Of a stretch of DNA of 33,498 nucleotides, positions 16,147 to 23,824 are shown one piece after another. This DNA is from an uncultured Clostridium sp. (GTDB taxonomy: Bacteria > Bacillota > Clostridia > TANB77 > CAG-508). The translations under genes and the position numbers were made by a program. The stretch spans positions 1-33,498 of the forward strand of contig USQS01000001.1 of the NCBI GenBank assembly GCA_900556865.1, in the 5' to 3' direction. How positions within the stretch are numbered: the stretch's first letter is position 1; each line of letters starts with the position of its first letter. The notes beneath the pieces were generated by a model. The model did no database searches and was not told the DNA's origin. It saw only the letters and a program-made list of their open reading frames with translations.

Positions 16147-16516
16147 ATGGCAGGAGGTCCATATAATATACCTAGAAATTATAAGGGAGAAGGAAAAATA
16201 TTATACATATTTTCAACAAAAGGATTAATATATACTGCAATAGGAATAGCAATAGGGTTATTATTTTTCTATATTTTTAGATTAATTGGAATGACAACAG
16301 TTGGTTTTGTTGTTATGGCGGTATTTGGAGCAATTGGTTTTGCTATTGCAACATTTAAAATACCAGATACAAAAAAATTCGAATTTACAACAAAAACGGG
16401 ACGGAGAGAACATAGACACAATTATAACAAGATGGATTAAATTTAAAATGAAACATAAAAGAATATATGTGTATAAAGAAGAAATGACAAAAGAGGAGGA
16501 AAATGAAAATGGATAA
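16147..16516 (+). CDS. PrgI-like secretion protein (VirB3 analogue), requiring a +1 frameshift at codon 86
   Basis: The ATG at 16147 follows AAAGGAGG and opens MAGGPYNIPRNYKGEGKILY. Two membrane helices follow (GLIYTAIGIAIGLLFFYIFRLI and TVGFVVMAVFGAIGFAIATF), then KIPDTKKFEFTTKTG. The zero frame reaches CGG at 16402 and stops at 16438-16440. Skipping the C gives GENIDTIITRWIKFKMKHKRIYVYKEE and a 122-residue protein, which matches my memory of the C-terminal tail of clostridial PrgI relatives (GExID..I.R.IKFK..K+IYVY). The shifted frame ends at 16516, overlapping the next start codon by 14 bases, the expected coupling. PrgI is a small membrane component placed next to VirB4-type ATPases in Gram-positive secretion systems. 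Confidence 0.83.
16399..16405 (+). promoter_or_regulatory. +1 frameshift site GGA CGG A in the PrgI-like gene
   Basis: Zero frame reads ACG GGA CGG AGA. Skipping the C at 16402 makes the next codon GGA and opens 37 further sense codons of recognisable PrgI-tail sequence. Confidence 0.8.
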
Positions 16517-17723
16517 AACAACTCAATTAGGTATAGTTTTACTTATGGTAATAGTTTTTATTATAATAATTTGTTTTATAATTCTTGGTGTAATGAAATT
16601 AAAAGAAAAAAGAAAAAGTAAAGAAAAAAAAGGTATGGAAGAACAAGAAGAAAAAAGTACAATACAACAAAACTACAGCGAACAATCAATATTTAATTTT
16701 ATGGAATTTGATAAAATAGAAGATAACATGATAATACAAAATAAAGGAAAAAAATTCTTAATGGTAGTAAAATGCCAAGGTGTAAACTATGACTTGATGT
16801 CTGGGGTAGAAAAAGCAAGTGTTGAACAGGGCTTTTTACAATATTTAAATGCACTTAGATATCAAATACAAATATATGTACAAACAAGAACTGTAGATTT
16901 AGAGAGTAGTATTAGTACATATAAAGATAAAATAAAATTATTAGGAAATAATTTAGTACAAAAAGAATTGCTATATAATCAACATGTAAAAGATGGAATT
17001 TATCCACAAGACAAATTAATGGAAGAAAAAAGAGAAGTAGCAAAAATAAGAAACCTTTATGAATATGGTGTTGATATTGTAAACAATACAGAAAGAATGA
17101 GCTTAAATAAAAGCATATTAAGTAAACAGTATTATATAATTATTCCATATTATGCAGAAGAAATTGGAACAGCAGATTATAGTAAAGATGAAATACAAAA
17201 TATGGCTTTTTCTGAACTATATACAAGAGCTCAATCTACAATTAGTTTATTATCGGTTTGTGGAGTTATGGGGCAAATATTAGATTCTGTTGAAATTTCT
17301 AATTTATTATATATGGCATATAACAGAGATGAAGCAGAAGTTTATGATTTAAGAAAAGCAATAGCTGCAAGATATGATGAAATGTATACAACTGCGCCAG
17401 ACGTTATAGCTAAAAAGATAAAAGAGTTAGATAAACAAATAGAAAAAGAAGCATATGAAAGAGCGAATGATGCCGTTCTAGAAGTAAGACAAGAAAATGA
17501 AAAAGAAAAAATATTAAAGCAAAAAGAAGAACAATATGAGGATGCAATAAAGAAATTAGCAAAGATAATTATAGAGCGAAATAAAAATAACATTGGAACA
17601 AATACAGCAGAAAGAGCAAAAGCCAAAATAGATAATAAAGAAGAAGTAAAGAAGGAAAAGGAGGTAGAACAAAATGAAAAAGAACAAAAGACAGTACGAA
17701 GAGGAAGACCAAGAAAGGGATAA
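16503..17723 (+). CDS. TraC-like membrane-anchored secretion component
   Basis: This 406-residue protein has one N-terminal membrane helix (residues 8-31) followed by a cytoplasmic part. The stretch SIFNFMEFDKIEDNMIIQN, KFLMVVKCQGVNYDLM and YLNALRYQIQIYVQTR resembles the TraC-like domain that accompanies PrgI and VirB4 in Gram-positive and related systems, where it behaves as the detached N-terminal region of the ATPase. Residues 300-380 are a long charged coiled coil, and the tail RRGRPRKG looks like an AT-hook. It overlaps the PrgI-like gene and, by 50 bases, the VirB4 gene. The family assignment is from pattern memory. Confidence 0.65.
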   Translation: MKMDKTTQLGIVLLMVIVFIIIICFIILGVMKLKEKRKSKEKKGMEEQEEKSTIQQNYSEQSIFNFMEFDKIEDNMIIQNKGKKFLMVVKCQGVNYDLMSGVEKASVEQGFLQYLNALRYQIQIYVQTRTVDLESSISTYKDKIKLLGNNLVQKELLYNQHVKDGIYPQDKLMEEKREVAKIRNLYEYGVDIVNNTERMSLNKSILSKQYYIIIPYYAEEIGTADYSKDEIQNMAFSELYTRAQSTISLLSVCGVMGQILDSVEISNLLYMAYNRDEAEVYDLRKAIAARYDEMYTTAPDVIAKKIKELDKQIEKEAYERANDAVLEVRQENEKEKILKQKEEQYEDAIKKLAKIIIERNKNNIGTNTAERAKAKIDNKEEVKKEKEVEQNEKEQKTVRRGRPRKG

Positions 17724-19626
17724 TATGCCAGAAGAAGTTGAAAAATTTTTGAAGAGAAAAACACTTAAAGATTTAATTGCACCATCAGGAATAGATGCTT
17801 CTCATATAGACCATTTAGAAATAATATCACACATAAAAAGATATGCAAGAAGTTTTTTTGTTTCAACACTTCCAAGAATGGCAACTTTTCCAGAATTATT
17901 TAGAAATCTTTATATGTTTGGAGATATAAATACATCTATATATATAAAACCAGTTAAAGAAGAAAAATCACAAAATGAGTTAAATAGAATAATAAATGAA
18001 CTAGAAACAGAAAGAATTGTGGCATCTGATAGAGGAAATATAAATAGAGAAAGTATCATTTCACAAAAAAGATATGAGGCAGAAACATTAAGAGACGAAA
18101 TTGCTGCAGGATATAACAAATTATATGAGGCGTCAATTATATCTACATTATTTGCGTATAATTTAAAAGATTTAGATCGATATACAGGGCTACTTGCAGC
18201 GGAAACATCTAAAAATTTAGTAGGAATAAAAACTGCATGGGGTATACAGGAAGAAGCGTTTCAAAGTAACCTTCCATTAATGAACGATAAGGTTCAAAAA
18301 ATACATACATTTGATAGAAATTCAATGGGAACAGTATTTCCTTTTACTACATCAGAGGTTGGACATAGCACAGGAATTCCATTAGGTTTTAATAAACAAA
18401 CAGGAACACCAATATTATTTGATAATTTTCATAGTTCACTTACAAATTATAACATGGTTATATTTGCTAAATCTGGTGCGGGAAAATCTGTTACAATGAA
18501 AACATTAATTTCAAGGTCTTCTGTTCTTATGGGAATAGAAAGTTTAGCATTAGATGCTGAAGGAGAATATAAAATTGTTGCAGAATCATTAGGTGGAATA
18601 AATGTTGTTATAAATACAAATTCAAATACAATAATTAATTTATTTGATATTGAACCAGAAATGACAAAAGACGAAATAACGGGAAAAGATAAAATTGTTT
18701 TAAATGTAGAAAACAAAGTAGAGGATGTTACACAAGCTTTAATTACAATGGCAAGAGGTAGCACCCGTAGCTCTGAAGTAAATGAGCTTACAAAACAAAT
18801 AATTGCTGAAATTGTTTCAGAAGAATATGCAGCACTTGGAATAAACAGTGACCCTGAAAGTTTATATGTACAAAATAGAAATAACACAAGAGGAAATGTA
18901 TTTTCAAAGCAAAAAAAATTAATGCCAACAATAGGAAGTTGGTATAGAAGATTAAGAAATAAAGCAAATGAAAATACAAATAAAAACTATGAATATCAAT
19001 ATAGTTACCTTTTAAAAGTTATGAGACAATATGTTAAAGAATATGATGGACAAATGGCATATTTTGATGGACAATCTACATTTGATTTATTAGATGGTGT
19101 TCCATTTATAAATCTAGATATTTCCGGTCTTGAAGAAAGGTTTGCAAGACCACTTGCACAACAAATTTTACTATCATGGATATGGGAAAAATATGTTAAA
19201 AGAAATAGTGAAGATCGTAAAAAAGCAAGAAAGAAAAGGGTTATAGTAGATGAGGCGTGGATGTTACTTCCATTTCAAGAAGCCGTAGACTTTTTGAATA
19301 AAATGGCAAGACGTGCAAGAAAAAGAAATGTATCTCTTGCAATTATTTCACAAAGGTTCCAAGACTTCTATGAAAAACCAGAAGCACAAGCGGTATTAAC
19401 ATCATCAGACACAAAGTTATTTTTAGCACAAGATAAAGCAGAAATACAATACTTAAAAGAAGTATTTAAATTATCTGAAGGAGAAGCTGGATTTTTGGTT
19501 ACTTGCCAAAAAGGAGAAGGATTACTTAAAGTAGGATCTGAAACAGCTATACTTAAAATTATGCCAACGAGTAAGGAGTTTGAATTTGTAGAAACAAACT
19601 TAAATAAAATTGCTAAAGAACAATAA
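17674..19626 (+). CDS. virB4: VirB4-type secretion ATPase
   Basis: VirB4 ATPases power type IV secretion at the inner face of the membrane. The 650-residue product has an N-terminal VirB4/CagE region (IKRYARSFFVSTLPRMATFP), Walker A AKSGAGKSVTMK near residue 270, the LALDAEGEY strand, Walker B RVIVDEAWMLLPF near residue 525, the RKRNVSLAIISQRFQDF motif, and a C-terminal DTKLFLAQDKAE block. The start at 17674 lies within the TraC-like gene and has its own AAGGAGGT site (17658-17665). It contains CGA and CGT arginine codons but no CGG. Confidence 0.93.
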   Translation: MKKNKRQYEEEDQERDNMPEEVEKFLKRKTLKDLIAPSGIDASHIDHLEIISHIKRYARSFFVSTLPRMATFPELFRNLYMFGDINTSIYIKPVKEEKSQNELNRIINELETERIVASDRGNINRESIISQKRYEAETLRDEIAAGYNKLYEASIISTLFAYNLKDLDRYTGLLAAETSKNLVGIKTAWGIQEEAFQSNLPLMNDKVQKIHTFDRNSMGTVFPFTTSEVGHSTGIPLGFNKQTGTPILFDNFHSSLTNYNMVIFAKSGAGKSVTMKTLISRSSVLMGIESLALDAEGEYKIVAESLGGINVVINTNSNTIINLFDIEPEMTKDEITGKDKIVLNVENKVEDVTQALITMARGSTRSSEVNELTKQIIAEIVSEEYAALGINSDPESLYVQNRNNTRGNVFSKQKKLMPTIGSWYRRLRNKANENTNKNYEYQYSYLLKVMRQYVKEYDGQMAYFDGQSTFDLLDGVPFINLDISGLEERFARPLAQQILLSWIWEKYVKRNSEDRKKARKKRVIVDEAWMLLPFQEAVDFLNKMARRARKRNVSLAIISQRFQDFYEKPEAQAVLTSSDTKLFLAQDKAEIQYLKEVFKLSEGEAGFLVTCQKGEGLLKVGSETAILKIMPTSKEFEFVETNLNKIAKEQ

Positions 19627-19655
19627 AGAGAGAACCCTTAAAGGAGGAGTAAAAA

Positions 19656-22600
19656 ATGAAAAAAGCTTTTAGCAGAAGCATATTTGGTAAATTTATTATA
19701 GCTTTAATGGTAATATTAATGCTCGGGTCTTTGCAACCAACAAGAGTTGAGGCATCGATAGGAGGAGCTATTGCAGAAGAAGTTTGTGATTTATTGGTAT
19801 GGTTGAGTGATGGGGTTGTATATTGGATTCATCAAGCAATTTATCCAGAACAAAGTAATTCATTAATTAAATTTAATACAGAAAAAGGATTTTGGGCTAA
19901 AGTAATTGGTGCAATTGGAGCAATAGCGGTGGCTGTAGCAGTTGTTGCACTTTCAGCGACAGGTGTAGGAGCTGCAGTAATTGCAGGAATTGGGCTACTT
20001 TTAGGTAGTGGAACATTAGGTGTTGCTATAACGTTAGGTGTTGTAGGAGGAGTTGTATTAGGAGGTGTATTTTATAATAGTGATTTGTTGCCAGATACAA
20101 TAGTTTTACCATTATATACTGTTTCTCCGGAAGAAATTTTTAAAGGTGAAATTGGTTTATTTGATGTTAATTTTTTTAGTCCAGAAGTGAATGAAAAAAG
20201 TGTTGACAAAAAGCTTCAACAGTCTTTAGCTTGGGCTGGTTATGCAAGAGGAATTGAAGATAAAGCAACAGAAAAAGATTCTGGAGTTATTGCTGTAGAT
20301 GGAAAAAAAGAAGACTATGGATTTGATGAAACTAAATGTAATACAACCAAAAAAGGAAACCAACAAATAAAATATTGGACAAATGGAGGAAAAACGTATT
20401 TTCAAGTAGTATCAGGTACTGGAGAAAAGAAAGAAGGAGGAGCAGTAGATTCGCCGGCAGGAGATGGAAGAGCGGTAAGCAATATGTATAATTATACAAA
20501 AATATATGCAGTTGATACAGAAAAAGCAAGTTTAGAAGTAAAAGATACGAATAAATCTATAGCACAAACATTAAAACCAACAATTGCAACATGGTATAGA
20601 ATTTTGAGAAATATTGCTTTAGTTGCAATGCTTTCAATTTTGGTTTATATTGGTATAAGAATAGTCCTTTCTACAACAGCAGAAAATAAAGCAAAATATA
20701 AACAATTTTTAGTGGATTGGGCAGTTGGTTTATGTTTACTTTTTATAATGCATTATGGTATGGCCTTTTTGAATTTGTTTATAAATAAACTAACATATGC
20801 TCTTTCAGATATAACTACTAATGGTTATTTAACAATGATAGAATGGGATGAGGAAAAATATAAGGATAAATTAGAAGAAAGTGGTGTTACTATAGCAAAA
20901 GTAACTGAAGATACTATGGGGACATCAGGAGCAGATGTGGAAATACTTCAAAAAGATGATAATGAATATATGATGTGGCAAACAAATTTAATGGGATATA
21001 TTAGAATGAATGCAAATTATGCTAAAAATGAAGATGAAGGTTACCTTGGTTCTACGGTATTATTTATAATGATGGTAATATTTCTGGTTATATTTATTTG
21101 GATGTATTTAAAAAGGGTTATGTACATGGCATTTTTGACGTTAATTGCACCTTTTGTGGCAGTAACATATCCACTGGATAAAATTAAAGATGGAAAAGCA
21201 CAAGGTTTTGATTATTGGTTTAAAGAGTATTTTTATAACCTTCTTTTACAGCCATTACATTTATTAATTTATACGGTTTTGGTTGGAGGAGCTTTAAATC
21301 TTGTAACTGAAAATGTGGTTTATGCAATTGCAGCATTAGCATTTTTATTACCAGCAGAGAAAATATTAAAGCAAATGTTTGGATTTAAAGGTGAAACATC
21401 AAGCGGATTAGCACAATTTGCAGGACATGCTATGGGTTACAATACTTTGCAAAAAGTATTTGGAAGAATTGGACCAGGAAAAGGTGGCTCTTCTGGAGGA
21501 GGAGCAGGAAGTTCTGCTTTAGAAGGAGACAATTCTGGAAAAAGTAGTAAAATTAAATGGGCATCTTTGCCTGGAGCTAATGGAAACCTACCAGGGGGAG
21601 GAAACCTACCAGGGGGAGGAAACCTACCAGGGGGAGGAAATCCACCAAGAAGAGGAGGAACCCCACCAGGAGGAGGAAATCCACCAGGAGGAGGAAATCC
21701 ACCAGGAGGAGGAAACCCACCAGGAGGAGGAAACCCACCAGGAGGAGGAAACCCACCAAGAGGAGGAAACCAAATACGTAGAGGTGGACGTATTTGGCAG
21801 ATGGGAAGAAGACTGACTAATTCCAAGACTGGCAAATATTTTGGCGCATTAGGAAGAAATGCCGGAACTACAATGAAGAGAAAATTAAAAAATAGAGTTA
21901 AAAATACTAGTCCTGGAAAATGGATTGGTAGAGGTTTAGGTGCACTTGCATTAGGAACAACGGCATTAGCAATGGGTGCTGCAACAGGAGATTTAGGAAA
22001 GACTGTAGCGTATACAGCAGGGGGAACAGCACTTGGTTGGAAATCTGGAGAAGGACTGGCTAGAAAAGGAGAAGACTTATTAGGAATAAAAAATGGAATA
22101 GAAATGGCAGATGATTCGATAAGAACACCAGAAGAAAGAGAAATGATTAAAGCAAAGGAAGCTGTTAATTCTGAACAATATATGAATTCATTTAATAAAT
22201 TTGAGAGCGATGATAGACAAAGATTAAAAACTAAATCTTCAAATAGTGATAGTAGGTTAAATGAGTTAATGGCACAAAAAGGAATAACAAATGCTGATGA
22301 ACAATTAGCAATTGCGAGAACAATGGAAGATCAAGGAGCTTTAGATGGTAGCTTATCAGATGATCAACTTAAAAATATTATAGAAGAGAAAAAAGCTGAA
22401 AAACAAATTTCAGATTCAATAGGAGGAGAACAAATAAATAACTTAAGCGCATCAAGACAGAAGGATTTGACAGAAGATATTGCATTCCATTTAGATCAAA
22501 ATAAATTTAATGAAGAAGAGGCTAGAAAAGATAGAATAAGAGATGAAAAAGATATGATTAAAAGTAATGAAAGTTTAGGTAGAGCAGAAAAACAGGCACA

Positions 22601-22766
22601 ATTAAATGAATTAAAAACAAGAGAGGATGCAATATTCGAAGAAAGAAAAGCAAGGGCACAAGAAGTTTTAGATAAAGTAGATAATTACAGTTTACATAGA
22701 GAAGATGTAAAAAAACGAAAGAGCTATAATACAAACCACAGAGATAGGATAAGAAACTATATATAA
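19656..22766 (+). CDS. VirB6/TrbL-like polytopic channel protein with a GNPPGG repeat
   Basis: This 1036-residue protein has an AAAGGAGG site and a signal peptide (residues about 1-33). A long hydrophobic stretch covers residues 88-145. A core of several helices follows (about 315-375, 465-505, 530-575), including FMMVIFLVIFIWMYLKR-type segments and the conserved-looking MAFLTLIAPFVAVTYPLDK, as in VirB6/TrbL families. Residues 643-705 are ten GN(L/P)PGG hexapeptides. A basic segment with two further hydrophobic stretches and a long charged coiled-coil tail complete it. The cytoplasmic loop STTAENKAKYKQFL resembles the linker of the pilins. It likely forms the membrane channel. Family assignment is from topology and gene order. 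Confidence 0.72.
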   Translation: MKKAFSRSIFGKFIIALMVILMLGSLQPTRVEASIGGAIAEEVCDLLVWLSDGVVYWIHQAIYPEQSNSLIKFNTEKGFWAKVIGAIGAIAVAVAVVALSATGVGAAVIAGIGLLLGSGTLGVAITLGVVGGVVLGGVFYNSDLLPDTIVLPLYTVSPEEIFKGEIGLFDVNFFSPEVNEKSVDKKLQQSLAWAGYARGIEDKATEKDSGVIAVDGKKEDYGFDETKCNTTKKGNQQIKYWTNGGKTYFQVVSGTGEKKEGGAVDSPAGDGRAVSNMYNYTKIYAVDTEKASLEVKDTNKSIAQTLKPTIATWYRILRNIALVAMLSILVYIGIRIVLSTTAENKAKYKQFLVDWAVGLCLLFIMHYGMAFLNLFINKLTYALSDITTNGYLTMIEWDEEKYKDKLEESGVTIAKVTEDTMGTSGADVEILQKDDNEYMMWQTNLMGYIRMNANYAKNEDEGYLGSTVLFIMMVIFLVIFIWMYLKRVMYMAFLTLIAPFVAVTYPLDKIKDGKAQGFDYWFKEYFYNLLLQPLHLLIYTVLVGGALNLVTENVVYAIAALAFLLPAEKILKQMFGFKGETSSGLAQFAGHAMGYNTLQKVFGRIGPGKGGSSGGGAGSSALEGDNSGKSSKIKWASLPGANGNLPGGGNLPGGGNLPGGGNPPRRGGTPPGGGNPPGGGNPPGGGNPPGGGNPPGGGNPPRGGNQIRRGGRIWQMGRRLTNSKTGKYFGALGRNAGTTMKRKLKNRVKNTSPGKWIGRGLGALALGTTALAMGAATGDLGKTVAYTAGGTALGWKSGEGLARKGEDLLGIKNGIEMADDSIRTPEEREMIKAKEAVNSEQYMNSFNKFESDDRQRLKTKSSNSDSRLNELMAQKGITNADEQLAIARTMEDQGALDGSLSDDQLKNIIEEKKAEKQISDSIGGEQINNLSASRQKDLTEDIAFHLDQNKFNEEEARKDRIRDEKDMIKSNESLGRAEKQAQLNELKTREDAIFEERKARAQEVLDKVDNYSLHREDVKKRKSYNTNHRDRIRNYI
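21582..21770 (+). repeat. 18-bp tandem repeats encoding GN(L/P)PGG
   Basis: About ten units of GGAAACCCACCAGGAGGA and variants lie in frame in the VirB6-like gene. The first three units share CTACCAGGG, the last ones CCACCAGGA, suggesting two local expansions. The fourth unit carries an extra codon (PPRRG). The stretch is much richer in G than its surroundings. Confidence 0.9.
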
Positions 22767-22807
22767 GAGAGTAATTTAAATAACAGGAGAGAATTACTCT
22801 CTCTTTT
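22766..22807 (+). terminator. Hairpin between the VirB6-like gene and the next gene
   Basis: AGAGAGTAATT (22766-22776) pairs perfectly with AATTACTCTCT (22792-22802) around 15 nt and ends in TCTTTT. The weak U-tail suggests partial termination, which would lower expression of the accessory genes downstream. Confidence 0.6.
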
Positions 22808-22873
22808 AAATATAAGTTATTTTTTGTTATAAGGATAATTAATAATATAGAGGATTAAAGGAGAATTTTAATT

Positions 22874-23806
22874 ATGAATATAAGGAGATTTTATAATCAA
22901 AATAGAAAAAGAATATGGAGAATAATATTAATAATTATTGTTTTTTATGTTTTAGTTAGATTGGCAAACCGTGGTTATGCTGAATTAAGAAGAAATAGAT
23001 TGTTAAATAATAAATCAGAAATAGCTAAAACAAATACTATTACTCAAGAAGAAAATTCAAATACTAAATATTCTTCTGATAAATCGTCTATTAAGGGCTC
23101 GTCTGTTTCAAAAAGTAATTTGGAAAATGCACAAAATGTATTTGATAATTTTTTTAATGCATGTAATAATCAAAAGTATGAAGAAGCATACAATTTGTTA
23201 ACAGATAAGTGCAAAGAGTTAGTTTACCCAAGTTTAAAAAGTTTTAAATTAAATTATTATGATAATGTGTTTAAAGGAGAAAAAAAAGCATATTCTTTTG
23301 AAAACTGGTTTGGAAATACATATTATGTGAAATTAACTTCAGATGCTTTATCTACAGGTAAAGTAACAAGTGAAAAAGATGCAAAATATGATTACATTAC
23401 AATTGAGGATAATAAATTAAATATTAGTACATATATAGGCTCAAAAGAAATAAATAAAACAAAAGAAAGTAAAAACATTATAGTTAGAGTGGATAGTAAA
23501 GATACTTTTATGGATTATGAAATATATAATATTACAATAAAGAATAATAATGATAGTGCTATATGCCTAACAGATACAAAATCAACAAACGATATATATA
23601 TAAAAGATGCAAATGGCGTAAAATATGGTGTATATAACCATGAACTTTTGAAAAATAAAATGACTATAGAACCAGGTTATACAACTAAATTAAGTTTTAA
23701 ATTTTATAGCTCTTATATTTCAAATAAAGAAATTAAGAGTTTAACCTTTAAAAATATAGATATGAATAATTTAGAAGGTGTAGAAGAATATACAATTGAT
23801 TGGTAG
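22874..23806 (+). CDS. Single-pass protein with NTF2-like domain (possible VirB8/TcpC analogue) A
   Basis: This 310-residue protein has a short basic N-terminus, one membrane helix (residues 14-31, IWRIILIIIVFYVLVRLA), a polar Ser/Asn-rich linker and an outside part. The region NVFDNFFNACNNQKYEEAYNLL (residues 89-110) followed by CKELVYPSLKSFKLNYY fits the helical start of an NTF2-like domain, and the second half is beta-rich. The topology is that of VirB8/TcpC, bitopic scaffold proteins of secretion systems. Related segments occur in the genes at 26538 and 29212. An AAAGGAG site precedes the ATG. The functional reading is inference. Confidence 0.5.
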   Translation: MNIRRFYNQNRKRIWRIILIIIVFYVLVRLANRGYAELRRNRLLNNKSEIAKTNTITQEENSNTKYSSDKSSIKGSSVSKSNLENAQNVFDNFFNACNNQKYEEAYNLLTDKCKELVYPSLKSFKLNYYDNVFKGEKKAYSFENWFGNTYYVKLTSDALSTGKVTSEKDAKYDYITIEDNKLNISTYIGSKEINKTKESKNIIVRVDSKDTFMDYEIYNITIKNNNDSAICLTDTKSTNDIYIKDANGVKYGVYNHELLKNKMTIEPGYTTKLSFKFYSSYISNKEIKSLTFKNIDMNNLEGVEEYTIDW

Positions 23807-23824
23807 TAAAAGAGGTGAGAGAAT

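Noticed and set aside
16503..19626. One VirB4 gene broken by a frameshift into two parts
   Set aside because: The 650-residue downstream protein is a complete VirB4 on its own, with its own start and AAGGAGGT site. The upstream protein has a membrane helix and a natural-looking charged C-terminus, and there is no CGG codon at the junction.
21582..21770. CRISPR-like array
   Set aside because: The repeats are contiguous 18-bp coding units in frame, with no spacers and no cas genes nearby.
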